Shown one piece after another: positions 21,839 through 34,208 of a stretch of DNA of 64,000 bases (its first letter is position 1; each line of letters begins with the position of its first letter). The stretch is taken from the NCBI GenBank assembly GCA_950022655.1, contig OX465579.1, positions 178,812,303 through 178,876,302 on the forward strand, in the 5' to 3' direction. The notes beneath the pieces are model-generated. The model ran no database searches. It was not told the origin of the DNA and saw only the letters and a program-made list of their open reading frames with translations. Made by a program: the position numbers and the translations under genes. Origin of the DNA: Alentia gelatinosa (Eukaryota > Annelida > Polychaeta > Phyllodocida > Polynoidae).

Positions 21839-24800
21839 AAATGCCGGCTGACACACACTACAGCTAACAGTGTGGTTTATGTATAATGCCCGCTGACAGA
21901 CACTACAGCTAACAGCGTGGTTTATGTATAATGCCGGCTGACAGACACTACAGCTAACAGCGTGGTTTATGTATAATGCCGGCTGACAGACACTACAGCT
22001 AACAGCGTGGTTTATGTATAATGCCGGCTGACAGACACTACAGCTAACAGCGTGGTTTATGTATAATGCCGGCTGACAGACACTACAGCTAACAGCGTGG
22101 TTTATGTATACTGCCGGCTGACAGACACTACAGCTAACAGCGTGGTTTATGTATAATGCCGGCTGACAGACACTACAGATAACAGCGTGGTTTATGTATA
22201 CTGCCGGCTAACACACACTACAGCTAACCGCGTGGTTTATGTATAATGCCGGCTGACAGACACTACAGCTAACAGCGTGGTTTATGTATAATGCCGGCTG
22301 ACAGACACTACAGATAACAGCGTGGTTTATGTATAATGCCGGCTGACAGACACTACAGATAACAGCGTGGTTTATGTATACTGCCGGCTAACACACACTA
22401 CAGCTAACCGCGTGGTTTATGTATAATGCCGGCTGACAGACACTACAGCTAACAGCGTGGTTTATGTATAATGCCGGCTGACAGACACTACAGATAACAG
22501 CGTGGTTTATGTATAATGCCGGCTGACAGACACTACAGCTAACAGCGTGGTTTATGTATAATGCCCGCTGACAGACACTTCAGCTAACAGCGTGGTTTAT
22601 GTATACTGCCGGCTGATAGACACTACAGCTAACAGCGTGGTTTATGTATACTCCCGGCTGACACACACTACAACTAACAGCGTGGTTTATGTATACTGCC
22701 GGCTGACAGACACTACAGCTTACAGCGTGGTTTATGTATAATGCCGGCTGATAGACACTACAGCTAACAGCGTGGTTTATGTGTAATGCCCGCTGACAGA
22801 CACTACAGCTAACAGCGTGGTTTATGTGTAATGCCCGCTGACACACACTACAGCTAACAGCGTGGTTTATGTATAATGCCGGCTGACAGACACTACAGCT
22901 AACAGCGTGGTTCATGTATAATGCCGGCTGACAGACACTACAGCTAACAGTGGGTTTATGTATAATGCCGGCTGACAGACAGTACAGCTAACAGCGTGGT
23001 TTATGTATAAAGCCGGCTGACAGACACTACAGCTAACAGCGTGGTTTATGTATAATGCCGGCTGACAGACACTACAGCTAACAGCGTGGTTTATGTATAA
23101 TGCCGGCTGACAGACACTACAGCTAACAGCGTGGTTTATGTATAATGCCGGCTGACAGACACTACAGCTGACAGCGTGGTTTATGTATAATGCCGGCGGA
23201 CAGACACTACAGCTAACAGCGTGGTTTATGTGTAAAGCCGGCTGACAGACACTACAGCTAACAGCGTGGTTTATGTATAATGCCGGCTGACAGACACTAC
23301 AGCTAACAGCATGGTTTATGTATAATGCCGGCTGACAGACACTACAGCTAACCGCGTGGTTTATGTATAACGCTGGCTGATAGACACTACAGCTAACAGC
23401 GTGGTTTATGTATAATGCCGGCTGACGGACACTACAGCTAACAGCTTGGTTCATGTATAATGCCGGCTGACAGACACTACAGCTAACAGCGTGGTTTATG
23501 TATAATGCCGGCTGACAGACACTACAGCTAACAGCGTGGTTTATGTATAATGCCGGCTGACAGACACTACAGCTAACAGCGTGGTTTATGTATACTGCCG
23601 GCTGACAGACACTACAGCTAACAGCGTGGTTTATGTATAATACCGGCTGACAGACACTACAGCTAACAGCGTGGTTTATGTATACTGCCGGCTGACAGAC
23701 ACTACAGCTAACAGCGTGGTTTATTTACATACTGCCGGCTGACAGACACTACAGCTAACAGCGTGGTTTATGTATAATGCCGGCGGACAGACACTACAGC
23801 TAACAGCGTGGTTTATGTATAATGCCGGCTGATAGACACTACAGCTAACAGCGTGGTTTATGTATACTGCCGGCTGACAGACACTACAGCTAACAGCGTG
23901 GTTTATGTATAATGCCGGCTGACACACACTACAGCTAACAGTGTGGTTTATGTATAATGCCGGCTGACAGACACTACAGCTAACAGCGTGGTTTATGTAT
24001 ACTGCTGGCTGACAGACACTACAGCTAACAGCGTGGTTTATGTATAATGCCGGCTGACACACACTACAGCTAACAGCGTGGTTTATGTACAATGCCGGCT
24101 GACAGACACTACAGCTAACAGTGGGTTTATGTATAATGCCGGCTGACAGACACTACAGCTAACAGCGTGGTTTATGTATAATGCCGGCTGACAGACACTA
24201 CAGCTAACAGCGTGGTGTATGTATAATGCCGGCTGACAGATAATACAGCTAACAGCATGGTTTATGTATAATGCCGGCTGACAGACACTAATCTAACAGC
24301 GTGGTTTATGTATAATGCCGGCTGACAGACACTACAGCTAAAAGCGTGGTTTATGTATAATGCCGGCTGACAGACACTACAGCTAACAGCGTGGTGTATG
24401 TATAATGCCGGCTGACAGATAATACAGCTAACAGCATGGTTTATGTATAATGCCGGCTGACAGACACTAATCTAACAGCGTGGTTTATGTATAATGCCGG
24501 CTGACAGACACTACAGCTAAAAGCGTGGTTTATGTATAATGCCGGCTGACAGACACTGCAGCTAACAGCGTGGTTTATGTATACTGCCGGCTGACACACA
24601 CTACAGCTAACTGCATGGTTTATGTATAATGCCGGCTGACAGACACTACAGCTAACAGCGTGGTTTATGTGTAATGCCGGCTGACAGACACTACAGCTAA
24701 CTGCATGGTTTATGTATAATGCCGGCTGACAGACACTACAGCTAACAGCGTGGTTTATGTATAATGCCGGCTGACAGACACTACAGCTAACAGCGTGGTT

Positions 24801-25121
24801 TATGTATAATGCCGGCTGACAGACACTACAGCTAACAACGTGGTTTATGTATAATGCCGGCTGACAGACGCTACAGCTAACAGCGTGGTTTATGTATAAT
24901 GCCGGCTGACACACACTACAGCTAACAGCGTGGTTTATGTATACTGCTGGCTGACACACACTACAGCTAACAGCGTGGTTTATGTATAATGCCGGCTGAC
25001 AGACACTACAGCTATCAGCGTGGTTTATGTATAATGCCGGCTGACAGACGCTACAGCTAACAGCGTGGTTTATGTGTAATGCCGGCTGACAGACACTACA
25101 GCTAACAGCGTGGTTTATGTA

Positions 25122-25236
25122 TTTTTTTTTTTTTTTTTTTCAAATTCTTTTTATTGGTTCATTTAGTTACATCCATATTGGTTTCATGTTTTGTTGATAA
25201 CAATCCAATAAAAAACGGGATGTCATCAGCCCTTGT
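25122..25236 (-). mobile_element. Retroposed 3' fragment with poly(A), inserted in array
   Basis: About 115 bp of unrelated sequence splits the 45-bp array. It starts with 19 T on the plus strand, i.e. a poly(A) tail on the minus strand, preceded by an AATAAA signal (minus-strand complement at about 25,150-25,155). This is the signature of target-primed reverse transcription of a 5'-truncated LINE, SINE or mRNA. The source is not recognised. Confidence 0.7.
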
Positions 25237-26049
25237 TATAATGCCGGCTGACAGACACTACAGCTAACAGCGTGGTTTATTTATAATGCCGGCTGACAGA
25301 CACTACAGCTAACAGTGTGGTTTATGTATAATGCCGGCTGACAGACACTACAGCTAATAGCGAGGTTTATGTATAATGCCGGCTGACAGACACTACAGCT
25401 AACAGCGTGGTTTATGTATAATGCCGGCTGACAGACACTACAGCTAACAGCGTGGTTTATGTATAATGCCGGCTGACTGACACTACAGCTAACAGCGTGG
25501 TTTATGTATAATGCCGGCTGACACACACTACAGCTAACAGCGTGGTTTATGTATAATGCCGGCTGACAGACACTACAGCTAGCAGCGTGGTTTATGTATA
25601 ATGCCAGCTGACAGACACTACAGCTAACAGCGTGGTTTATGTATAATGCCGGCTGACAGACACTACAGCTAACAGCGTGGTTTATGTATAATGCCGGCTG
25701 ACAGACACTACAGCTAACAGTGTGGTTTATGTATAATGCCGGCTGACAGACACTACAGATAACAGCGTGGTTTATGTATAATGCCGGCTGACAGACACTA
25801 CAGCTAACAGCGTGGTTTATGTATAATGCCGGCTGACATACACTGGTTCATACTACATGTTCTGACTTCATGTACGTACTACCTGTACTCGTACATGTCT
25901 ATACAGATCGTGGTTTATAGACACTGGAGCTCCCAGGAGGACCCTCCTGGGACCCGTCCTCATTGACTTAATGCCCGCGCCTCACGCACAGCGCCCCTGG
26001 CGGCGAGGTGTGGCGCATTAAGAGGGCGGAGAACTGGACACGTTCACTA

Positions 26050-27225
26050 AGACGTGGCGGACTCTCTGACCTCTACATTGAGCTGATCAACCCGCATCAA
26101 GATGTATCACAAACCATGTATTTAACACTATATCTACTACCTCTGTACCACTAGTTTACTCTCTGACCTCTTCAGTGAGCTGATCAACCCGCATCAAGAT
26201 GTATCACAAGCCATGTATTTAACACTATATCTACTCATTTACTCTCTGACCTCTATAGTGATCATCTACATTAAGATGTATCACAAACTATGTATTTAAC
26301 ACTATATCTTCTACCTCTCTACCACTAGTTTACTCTCTGACCTCTATAGTGATCATCTACATCAAGATGTATCACAAACCATGTATTTAACACTATATCT
26401 ACTCATTTACTACTACTATTACTACTACTACTCTCTGACCTCTACTGTGAGCTGCTCATCTACATCAAGATGTATCACAAACCATGTATAATGCACTGTA
26501 TCTTCCACTTCTGTACTATACACCTGTGCCTTAAAATACCCCAAATACCAACCTCTGCTATGCAAGTGGTAGTTGAGACGTACCACATACTGTGCCGGTA
26601 TGGCGCCGTACCACCATACTTTGAATATGCAATCTGATTGGTTAAGAAAATAAACTGACCTATTTATGACGCGATGCCGCCGAGCCCATGCGTAAACGGT
26701 TGTTACAAAATGTAAACAAAGACGATCGCAAGCAAATAATTACACAAACATATGATAATTGTGGGTAAACATGAAATTATGGACCATAATGATCAAATAG
26801 GACAAGCATAACGATTTACACAATCTAACAACAATTATATGAAGTGCCAAGTAATATCATGACACATAGCAAAGCGAGTACATGTAACACCGGAAATACG
26901 AAAATAAATCATAAATAATCGATATCCAGACAAAAAAATCAAACAGAAAATTAACAAATAATATTGTATTACTATTATTTTCGAAGAAAATAATTTTCTA
27001 AGAGTTTGAATACTATTTACGAAATTGTGGCTGTGTATTCTGCGATAAAGCTGTTAATGAGGTCAAGGAGTCAGCCCCCGTATGTTCTGCAATAATTTGT
27101 GTTCAATGACTATGGTTGGAGAGTAGATATTGCACATGCGCATAGTGCCTAGCAGAAAATAACTTCCGCACTACCAGTCGAGTTTGATTTTCGCTTCGAC
27201 GTCGACTTATTTTGGTAAGTTATTG
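26050..27225. repeat. Duplicated block, copy 1, with about 110-bp subrepeats
   Basis: Starts with tandem units of CTCTCTGACCTCTACTGTGA-like, CATCAAGATGTATCACAAAC and CATGTATTTAACACTATATC sequence with ACT/TAC microsatellite runs. It continues with CAAGTGGTAGTTGAG and GTGCCGGTATGGCGCCGTAC, and ends with a segment containing TTTACGAAATTGTGGCTGTG and CGAGTTTGATTTTCGCTTCG. The same order is repeated in 27,421-28,490. Confidence 0.8.
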
Positions 27226-27268
27226 ATTATTTACGAATTATTAGAGGTGTATAGTACAAGTGAAACTT

Positions 27269-27397
27269 GTTAACCTAATTGGGAGGGGTCCTCCTACCTA
27301 GTTTCTTTCGCTAAATCTACCGCATTCGCTCTACGAGCTCATGCAGTAGATTTAGCGAAAGAAACGCGGTACAATGACCCCTCCCAATTAGGTTAAC
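27269..27397. mobile_element. Short hairpin MITE (129 bp)
   Basis: Almost perfect inverted repeat: the left arm starts GTTAACCTAATTGGGAGGGG and contains TTTCTTTCGCTAAATCTAC; the right arm contains GTAGATTTAGCGAAAGAAA and ends CCCCTCCCAATTAGGTTAAC. The loop is about 25 bp. It lies between the two copies of the duplicated block. Confidence 0.8.
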
Positions 27398-27420
27398 TAG
27401 TTTCCCTAAAGTTCCATTCA

Positions 27421-28490
27421 TTTAATCTCTGACCTCTACTGTGAGCTGCTCATCTACGTTAAGATGTATCACAAACTATGTATTTAACACTATATCTTCT
27501 ACCTCTGTACCACTAGTTTACTCTCTGACTTCTACAGTGATCATCTATATCAAGATGTATCACAAACCACGTATATAGCACTATATCTTCTACCTCTGTA
27601 CCACTAGTTTACTCTCTGACCTCTATAGTGATCATCTACATCAAGATGTATCACAAGCCATGTATCTAACACTATATCTACTCATTTACTACTACTACTA
27701 CTCTCTGACCTCTACTGTGAGCTGCTCATCTACATCAAGATGTATCACAAGCCACGTATTTAACACTATATCTACTCATTTACTCTCTGACCTCTACTGT
27801 GAGCTGATCAACCCGCATCAAGATGTATCACAAGCCATGTATTTAACACTATATCTACTCATTTACTCTCTGACCTCTACTGTGAGCTGCTCATCTACAT
27901 CAAGATGTATCACAAGCCACGTATTTAACACTATATCTACTCATTTACTACTACTACTACTACTCTCTGACCTCTACTGTGAGCTGCTCATCTACATCAA
28001 GATGTATCACAAGCCATGTATTTAACACTATATCTACTCATTTACTACTACTATTACTACTACTACTCTCTGACCTTTACTGTGAGCTGCTCATCTACAT
28101 CAAGATGTATCACAAACCACGTATAATACACTGTACTATACACCTGTGCCTCAAAATACTTCAAATACCAACCTCTGCTCTGCAAGTGGTAGTTGAGCCG
28201 TACCACCATACTGTGCCGGTATGGCGCCGTACCACCACACTTTGAAAGCTTGATCTTATTGGTTAAGACAGAAATATGTAAATAAATAGTAAACAAAGGC
28301 AAAGAAATCAAAGTGGAAATTGATAAATGATTTATGAAAATATTAATACCAAAGAAAACGATTTTCAAACAGTTTGAATTTTATTTACGAAATTGCGGCT
28401 ATGAACATCGCATGTGGTGTGTAGCAGAAAACAACTTCCGCCCTTCCAAGCGAGTTTGATTTTTGCTTAGAAGTCGTCTTATTTGCGCTG
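27421..28490. repeat. Duplicated block, copy 2, with about 110-bp subrepeats
   Basis: Direct repetition of the 26,050-27,225 block: more copies of the subrepeat (27,421-28,140), the same GTGCCGGTATGGCGCCGTAC word and a shortened, diverged right part ending with CGAGTTTGATTTTTGCTTAG. Short frames across the subrepeats encode repetitive Ser/Thr/Leu-rich peptides and are artefacts. Confidence 0.8.
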
Positions 28491-28854
28491 AATATTGTCT
28501 TGTTTTCATTTGTATATGGCTCTAATCCGCACATGCGTATGAGGCGTATACGAGACTGTTTCCTTTTGTAGACGGACGCGACTTGGCTGTATTTCACACC
28601 TGGCGCATACGACAGGAAATATCCTCCGTGCAACATGTATACACCGGGCGTATACATGATAATAAAAAAAGAGAAAAAGATGGGCGACCCGCCACCACCC
28701 CCGCACTCATGCGTGTTGGTATGGTATTACCCACCTTTTGTTGACAATTGGCATGTCTATATCAGTTCCTTTTAGTTATTGCTCTATTTTTCTGTAGCAT
28801 TATTTTTCCGAATGCGCGCCGCGGAGCATACAACATATCCATATTCGCCAGGTA

Positions 28855-29500
28855 TGGTGAACAACACTCCTTATGTGTTTTCTATGGACACTTTGTATAT
28901 ATTAGGTGGATATATCTATATGCTCTGGGTATAGTAATACACACTCCCTATGTGTTTTCTATGGACACTTTGTATTAGGTGGATATATCTGTATGCTCCG
29001 CGTATGGTGATACACCCTCCCTATAAGTGTTTGTCTATGTACACTTTGAATTAGGTGGATATATCTGTATACTATGGGTATAGTGATACACACTCCCTAT
29101 AAGTGTTTGTCTATGTACACTTTGAATTAGGTGGATATATCTGTATACTCTGGGTATGGTGATACACACTACCTATGTGTTTTCTATGGACACTTTGTAT
29201 CAGGTGGATATATCTGTATGCTATGGGTATGGTGATACACACTCCCTATAAGTGTTTGTCTATGTACACTTTGAATTAGGTGGATATATCTGTATACTCT
29301 GGGTATGGTGATACACGCTCCCTATGTGTTTTCTATGGACACTTTGTATTAGGTGGATATATCTGTATGCTCTGGGTATGGTGATACACACTCCCTATGG
29401 GTTTTCTATGTACACTTTGTATTAGGTGGATATATCTGTATGCTCTGGGTATGGTGATACACACTACCTATGTGTTCTCTATGGACACTTTATATCATCC
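28855..29500. repeat. Minisatellite of about 75 bp, about 8 copies
   Basis: The unit reads AGGTGGATATATCTGTATGC, then TCTGGGTATGGTGATACACA, then CTCCCTATGTGTTTTCTATG, then GACACTTTGTATT. Alternate copies carry an AAGTGTTTGTCTATGTACAC variant. It ends where the H element begins in the opposite orientation, sharing CCATAGAAAAC, so the array appears to be an expansion of the element's own end. Confidence 0.85.
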
Positions 29501-29825
29501 ACCTAATACAGTGTCCATAGAAAACATATAGGGAGTTTGCATGGACATACCCGGCGCATACGGATATGTTGTATGCTCCGGGTGGCGCATACGGAAAAAT
29601 ATCGTGTACGGAAAAATAGTACATAAACAAACCGAACGGATATCGACATGCCACTTGTCCAGAAAAGGTGTATAATAAATACAATATAGACTGGTTTCAG
29701 ATACAAGCGGTTGTATGCTCCTCAGAGTTGACTCTGCGCAATATCCTCGCATACGCTCGGATATTACTGCGCGCCAGCTCCTCGGAGCATACGGCCGCTT
29801 GTATCTGAAACCAGTCAATATTGTG
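29501..29825. mobile_element. Hairpin element H, copy 2
   Basis: Starts ATCCACCTAATACAGTGTCC, contains GGACATACCCGGCGCATACG and ends in a hairpin whose arms include GACTGGTTTCAGATACAAGC and GCTTGTATCTGAAACCAGTC (about 29,690-29,820). It is closely similar to 59,277-59,601. No coding capacity is visible in the short overlapping frames. Confidence 0.8.
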
Positions 29826-31001
29826 TATACATTAGGTGGATATATTTGTATACTCCGGGTATGATGATACGCACTACTGTTTTCTATAGACACTTTGTAT
29901 TATGTGGATAATAGATTTGTATACGAGACATTGCCATATTATTCAGTGACTGTATTTACATATCCTCTTGTACAAGCCAGAGTAAGTGACCTGATCAAAT
30001 GCATCAAAATGAATATGTGTCTAAGGAGACTGTAGTAGGTTCTGAATTAGTCGCCTGTCACCTTGGATCCCTGTAGATGTGCTTTACCCCAGATTATTAA
30101 CCAGACCTCCTTTTTATCAGTAGCCACCAAGCTGCCAATGAAATATTAGAAAAGCTTATTAAAGGCAGAATCAATACAATTGGACACCAACGTATTTTTA
30201 TCTTGTAGTTGGTAATTGCTACAATTCTAGGCCGCTTAGCAATTCTTGCTCTCATGGAGGCCCGTATCGTCATCCTTATTGGAAGAGAATTGCTGGCTTA
30301 AACTCATTTAATCCTTCATCTTAGATTCACTCAAAATAATCAAATAATGTCAGACCCAGTTATCGATCAATAGTCTTCTAGAAATAACAGCTACTTTAGG
30401 GCGACTTCGCCAAGAGTTATAAATCATTAAATTCACATAAAAACGAGGTCTTGTCCCAACATCTCGTGCTTTTCTTTTCTTTGACATGGTAATTAATAGT
30501 TCCACTCGCAGGTGGTCTGCCTAACTACTCCACCCAAGGCAAAACTGTGCCGGGAGATCTACCGAGAAAAATATTTCAAATCATTGACATATTTCTCTTG
30601 TGATGATTAACAGCCTTGTCATGTACAAATCCTATTCAGAATATTAATAAATTAAACTGAAAGGATACATTACCGTCCCTTTAAAGGCATATCAGACAAT
30701 TCGCCTTAGAAATTAAGAATCATGTCAGTTGAATATGACGATCTCCAAGCATAGTAGAACTCATAACTGATTTAAAAATGTGGGGTTCACTGTGTGTTAA
30801 TATTAACAAGAATTGAAGAAAAATAAATTCCCGATGCAAATCAAGCACTTGTAGATATTCTGTTTAGTTGATCAATGTTATTTCTCACTCATATACAATG
30901 ATCAATGAAGAACGACTTTTGAATGATGAATGTCAATACATGAAATTCACCAGTGTAGAGTGTAGGAGAAAGACACACTGAGCTCTCGATATACACACTA
31001 T
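29826..31001. other. Single-copy-looking AT-rich DNA
   Basis: No tandem repeats and no convincing frame. About 30,690-30,790 contains AAAGGCATATCAGACAATT and GAATATGACGATC, resembling the ends of the 40.7-41.6-kb palindromic element, so a decayed fragment of that family may be present. The remainder is unassigned. Confidence 0.4.
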
Positions 31002-31309
31002 AAGGCCCGTTTCCATTTGCCGATTTCCCGTCACCGATCTACAGTCAGGAACCACCGACAGACTTTTGGCACTGTGGACTCAATATCAGTCAATGGAAAC
31101 AACCAAGGTCGTGAAATGCCCCACGGCTTTTTCTGCTTAGATTATGCAATGTGGCACCACCCACCACTGAGTGAAAGCTTGGTCACTGAGTGAAATCTAC
31201 TACCCTCAGCGATTTTTCCATACCGACGCACAGTCAGTGGCACCATCGCAGACTTTCTGTGTAACTCAAAAAGTCTAAGCAATCTTCGTCGGCCAATGGG
31301 AACGGGCAT
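31002..31309. mobile_element. MITE-like element, 'GGCCGAC' family (about 308 bp)
   Basis: Bounded by AAGGCCCGTTTCCATTTGCC and GGCCAATGGGAACGGGCATT, an inverted pair. Internal words (GTGCCAAAAG-type reverse complements, CACCGACAGACTTTTGG, GACGCACAGTCAGTGGCACC) match the element at 4854-5330 in reverse orientation. Confidence 0.75.
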
Positions 31310-31684
31310 TGTGACACATCTTTTTACCTTCCAACACAGCGATGATGGAGTAATTTAGTTTCGTACTCTGACGTTCTATAAAACCACATTGTTCAACATT
31401 CTGACAAGGTCAATATTCTGGAATGTTGGTTCGTACCCACGTCGTAGCCATGTCGGTGCCAAATCTCAGCTGGTTCCCGGCTTTATGCTCCTTTATCATC
31501 CATCATAGACAAAGATCCTGTTGAATATGGATGTGGTCCTAATAAACCACGACCCATTTTATGAAACTTCTCAGATTCCAAAGCTGTGGTATATGAATTG
31601 TAATCTGTGGTATACAGCCTCAAAGCCACGGTATACAGAAAAATAGTCCTTTGGTGCTATAGAGCAAAAAATTAGCGTCTTTTG

Positions 31685-31986
31685 TTTTATCCTACCCCTA
31701 ATATAAAATCCCATAGCCTTAACATTGAGTTTCCATATGCCACGCTGACTGGCATACAGAGTTTTATATACCACTAGTGGCATACAGAATTGTAAACACA
31801 TAATATTCCAAAAATCGAGGAGATAGGGTAGGATAAAATCAAAACCTGATTCGTTTTAATCTTTGCCACCGCATGCCACTCCTGGAGTCTTGGCTCCGGA
31901 CTTCACTCAGCTTCGCCTCATGAAGTCACTATGCCACACTCCAGTCATGGCATACGGTGGCCAATATTAAAACTCATCCAGTTTTA
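31685..31986. mobile_element. Composite inverted-repeat element, copy 1
   Basis: TTTTATCCTACCCCTAATAT (31,685) faces GATAGGGTAGGATAAAA (about 31,822). A second hairpin follows (31,842-31,986) with arms including TTTTAATCTTTGCCACCGCA and GGTGGCCAATATTAAAACTC and a core with CACTCAGCTTCGCCTCATG. The same combination recurs at 44,088-44,362. Confidence 0.75.
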
Positions 31987-32832
31987 CGATAATACCCTTT
32001 AATACGGAAATTGCTGAAAATCCCCACACTGCCAGCCTAATGTTAAACACCCTAAATTCAATCGTCCATGTGATGGCATGCCTCTAAGAACCTGAGACAC
32101 TGGCCCTCTGCTCCTTTCACAATAGCACAGTGAATAGCACACAGATAGTGAAGGGTATTTTTTGCAGCACAATGGAAGTCTATTTGTGACCACTCTAACC
32201 TCTAGGCAATGTAAATAGCGCGTACGACACGCTTTAAAAACGATGCTGTGTTCAGTTGTTGCTGTTTTATTTGGTCGTTTTTGTTGGCGACCACAGAAGA
32301 TAAAAGATGCAAATAGCAACAATGACTCAGACATTCCATGTCGACATTCGCATCTCACAAGGACAGGTCCTACATTAGAGTGAGCGCATCTGGCACCCAA
32401 CAAAAGGTGCGTGTCTCCTCCCAAGGACAAACCAGAAAACATTTTCAAACAGTTTTATTACTACGGATTCTATTTTTTTCCACACCAAAGATGGAAAGAC
32501 AAATCCATCAATGAAATACTTACTCTACAAAGTATATATAACAGAGTGGGAAAAATGAACCATACAGATTCTAAATATCACACATGGAAATGTTTGTTGG
32601 TCGGATAAAAATATTCGGCAGTGGTAGAAGTGGACTGCGATGTCCTGAAGATGTTTTCTTTTTTTTCTTTTTTTTTTCAAATCATACGTTAATGAAAGGG
32701 TTCTGAAGGAAGCAATTCAGCAATGCTCTGAATTCTGTGTGATAGTTCATCCAGCACAGGGGAAGTCTACATGAGGTGAACATTACAAAGCCCCTGCCGA
32801 CGGATTTTGTCATAGAATATCTGTGCATACCT
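31987..32832. other. Non-coding stretch
   Basis: A minus-strand open frame at 31,999-32,448 (149 codons, Cys- and Arg-rich) shows no domain I recognise and overlaps a plus-strand frame. The phrase AATAGCACACAGATAGT occurs here (about 32,132) and at about 34,566 within a similar context, so part of this is a dispersed repeat. No gene is called. Confidence 0.4.
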
Positions 32833-33417
32833 GGGCCCTGTTTTTTAGTCACGACATTCGTATCTTATGACACGTATCTGCCGTCAGTGTGCTAGAGAGC
32901 TGCGATCATAGAGCGGGTACGACACTTAGTGGAGATACGACACTTAGGGAGCTAAAAGGTGTGCTATAGACACGACAGTCGGTGGCCAATGGAGCGGAAA
33001 AATTATTTATGCAGCGACCTTGACATTGACTGCGTATCGGGAGGTGGGAGGGGGTAACTGGCCACCAGAGCAGACGATTGCTATAACGAAATTCAAACGC
33101 CGATAACTTCGGAACAAAGATACGTATTTTCTTCATATTGGGTACGATTATAGGTCATATGTATCCCTTACTCGTGCTAAAATTTTATTGCTTAATTCGT
33201 ATGGAAAGCATAGGAAATCCACAGTGTCGTTTTATAGAACATAAGACAGTTCTATACTTGTCGTAACATCAGACACGTATCCCCGCGATTTTACTTTTCG
33301 TCCTACGACACTGTCTATAGGACGCCGGCCATCTTTTGTCGGTGAAAATGCCGTAAATTCTAGATACGATCTAAGCGCATCGTAGACTTCCGATGTCGTA
33401 ACTAAAAAACAGGGCCC
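32833..33417. mobile_element. MITE-like element with GGGCCCTG ends (585 bp)
   Basis: Left end GGGCCCTGTTTTTTAGTCAC and right end GTAACTAAAAAACAGGGCCC are inverted copies, with CGACATTCG / CGATGTCG continuing inward. The interior contains several GATACGACACTTAG-like words. No transposase frame was seen. Confidence 0.75.
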
Positions 33418-33704
33418 TGGATAGTAGAGTAGAAAGACCGATTATTTGATACCGACGCACTTTTAGGGAAACTCAAAGAATCTCAGACTGTGTTGGTTGT
33501 TTATTTAGGCGCGGGTTTGTGGCCTCTCAGAAATGAGCCTCTGCTGGACGAATGTCTCACGAGTCTCAGTCACACTGAACATGTCCTGTATTTTGTAACA
33601 TATTATCCAGACTGATACCGGAGTTCGGTGAGGCTCACTTTGAATTGAGCCTGCCATGACTTGAAACTCTTCCCCATTTGTCATTTGATGTGAGAGAACA
33701 AATA

Positions 33705-34208
33705 CACAATAATGACTGGTTTTGATTGCGAGTGGCAGGAATCTCCGAGTAGTTGAAGCGTAGTAATATCCGAGCGATTACAACTACAAGGAGATTGCAG
33801 GCACTCGTAATCAAAACCAGTCTTTATTGTATTTATTATCCACCTGTAAGATTGATAAATCTATTGCAATAAAAAGTGCATATAATTCCAGATTACACCA
33901 TAATGCCACAGCACTTTCAAGCATGGGTGTAAGTCGGTGTATAGTTACGCCAGTTATATAGTTCGCTGTTTTTCCGTGTTTTTGGTCTGCAAAACATATT
34001 ATGATAGTGATTTCTGATGGTAAATGAGATTATCATGACTGAATATAAATAATTAATATCAAATGAACATTAAATAAACTTATTTTGAAGAACATCATGA
34101 TTAGATCTAATTTTGGATGGGACTTTTTTCTGGCAGAATCTCCGGGTAGCGAATTCCCGGTGCCCTATACATTTCCTATGGAGACTACGTATTAGGTGGA
34201 TAATAAAC
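33705..34208 (-). mobile_element. Dispersed element W, copy 1 (inverted relative to 60 kb)
   Basis: Read on the minus strand this matches 60,185-60,722: it has the hairpin with AATGACTGGTTTTGATTGCG and CGTAATCAAAACCAGTC (33,713-33,820), the word GTGCATATAATTCC, CCACAGCACTTTCAAGCATG and TAGCGAATTCCCGG near the far end. It is about 500 bp with no protein. It ends next to TTAGGTGGATAATAAA-type sequence also seen at the edges of H elements. Confidence 0.75.

Larger units (their letters stand above)
21427..25855. repeat. 45-bp minisatellite, about 85-90 copies
   Basis: The unit TGCCGGCTGACAGACACTAC followed by AGCTAACAGCGTGGTTTATG and TATAA repeats with 45-bp spacing over about 4.4 kb. It is interrupted at 21,482-21,838 and 25,122-25,236 by insertions. 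Local four-unit (about 180 bp) duplications are visible. Long minus-strand frames (repeating INHAVSCSVCQPALY) arise because 45 is a multiple of three; no start, splice or conservation evidence supports a protein. Confidence 0.97.

Noticed and set aside
22580..25526. Cys-rich minus-strand frames (INHAVSCSVCQPALY repeats) resembling a secreted repeat protein
   Set aside because: The period is 45 bp, frames are broken at random units and by both insertions, and no signal peptide, exon boundary or flanking unique coding sequence is seen.
31999..32448. 149-codon minus-strand frame as a host gene
   Set aside because: No recognisable domain, overlaps a plus-strand frame and includes sequence shared with about 34.5 kb, so it is probably repeat-derived.
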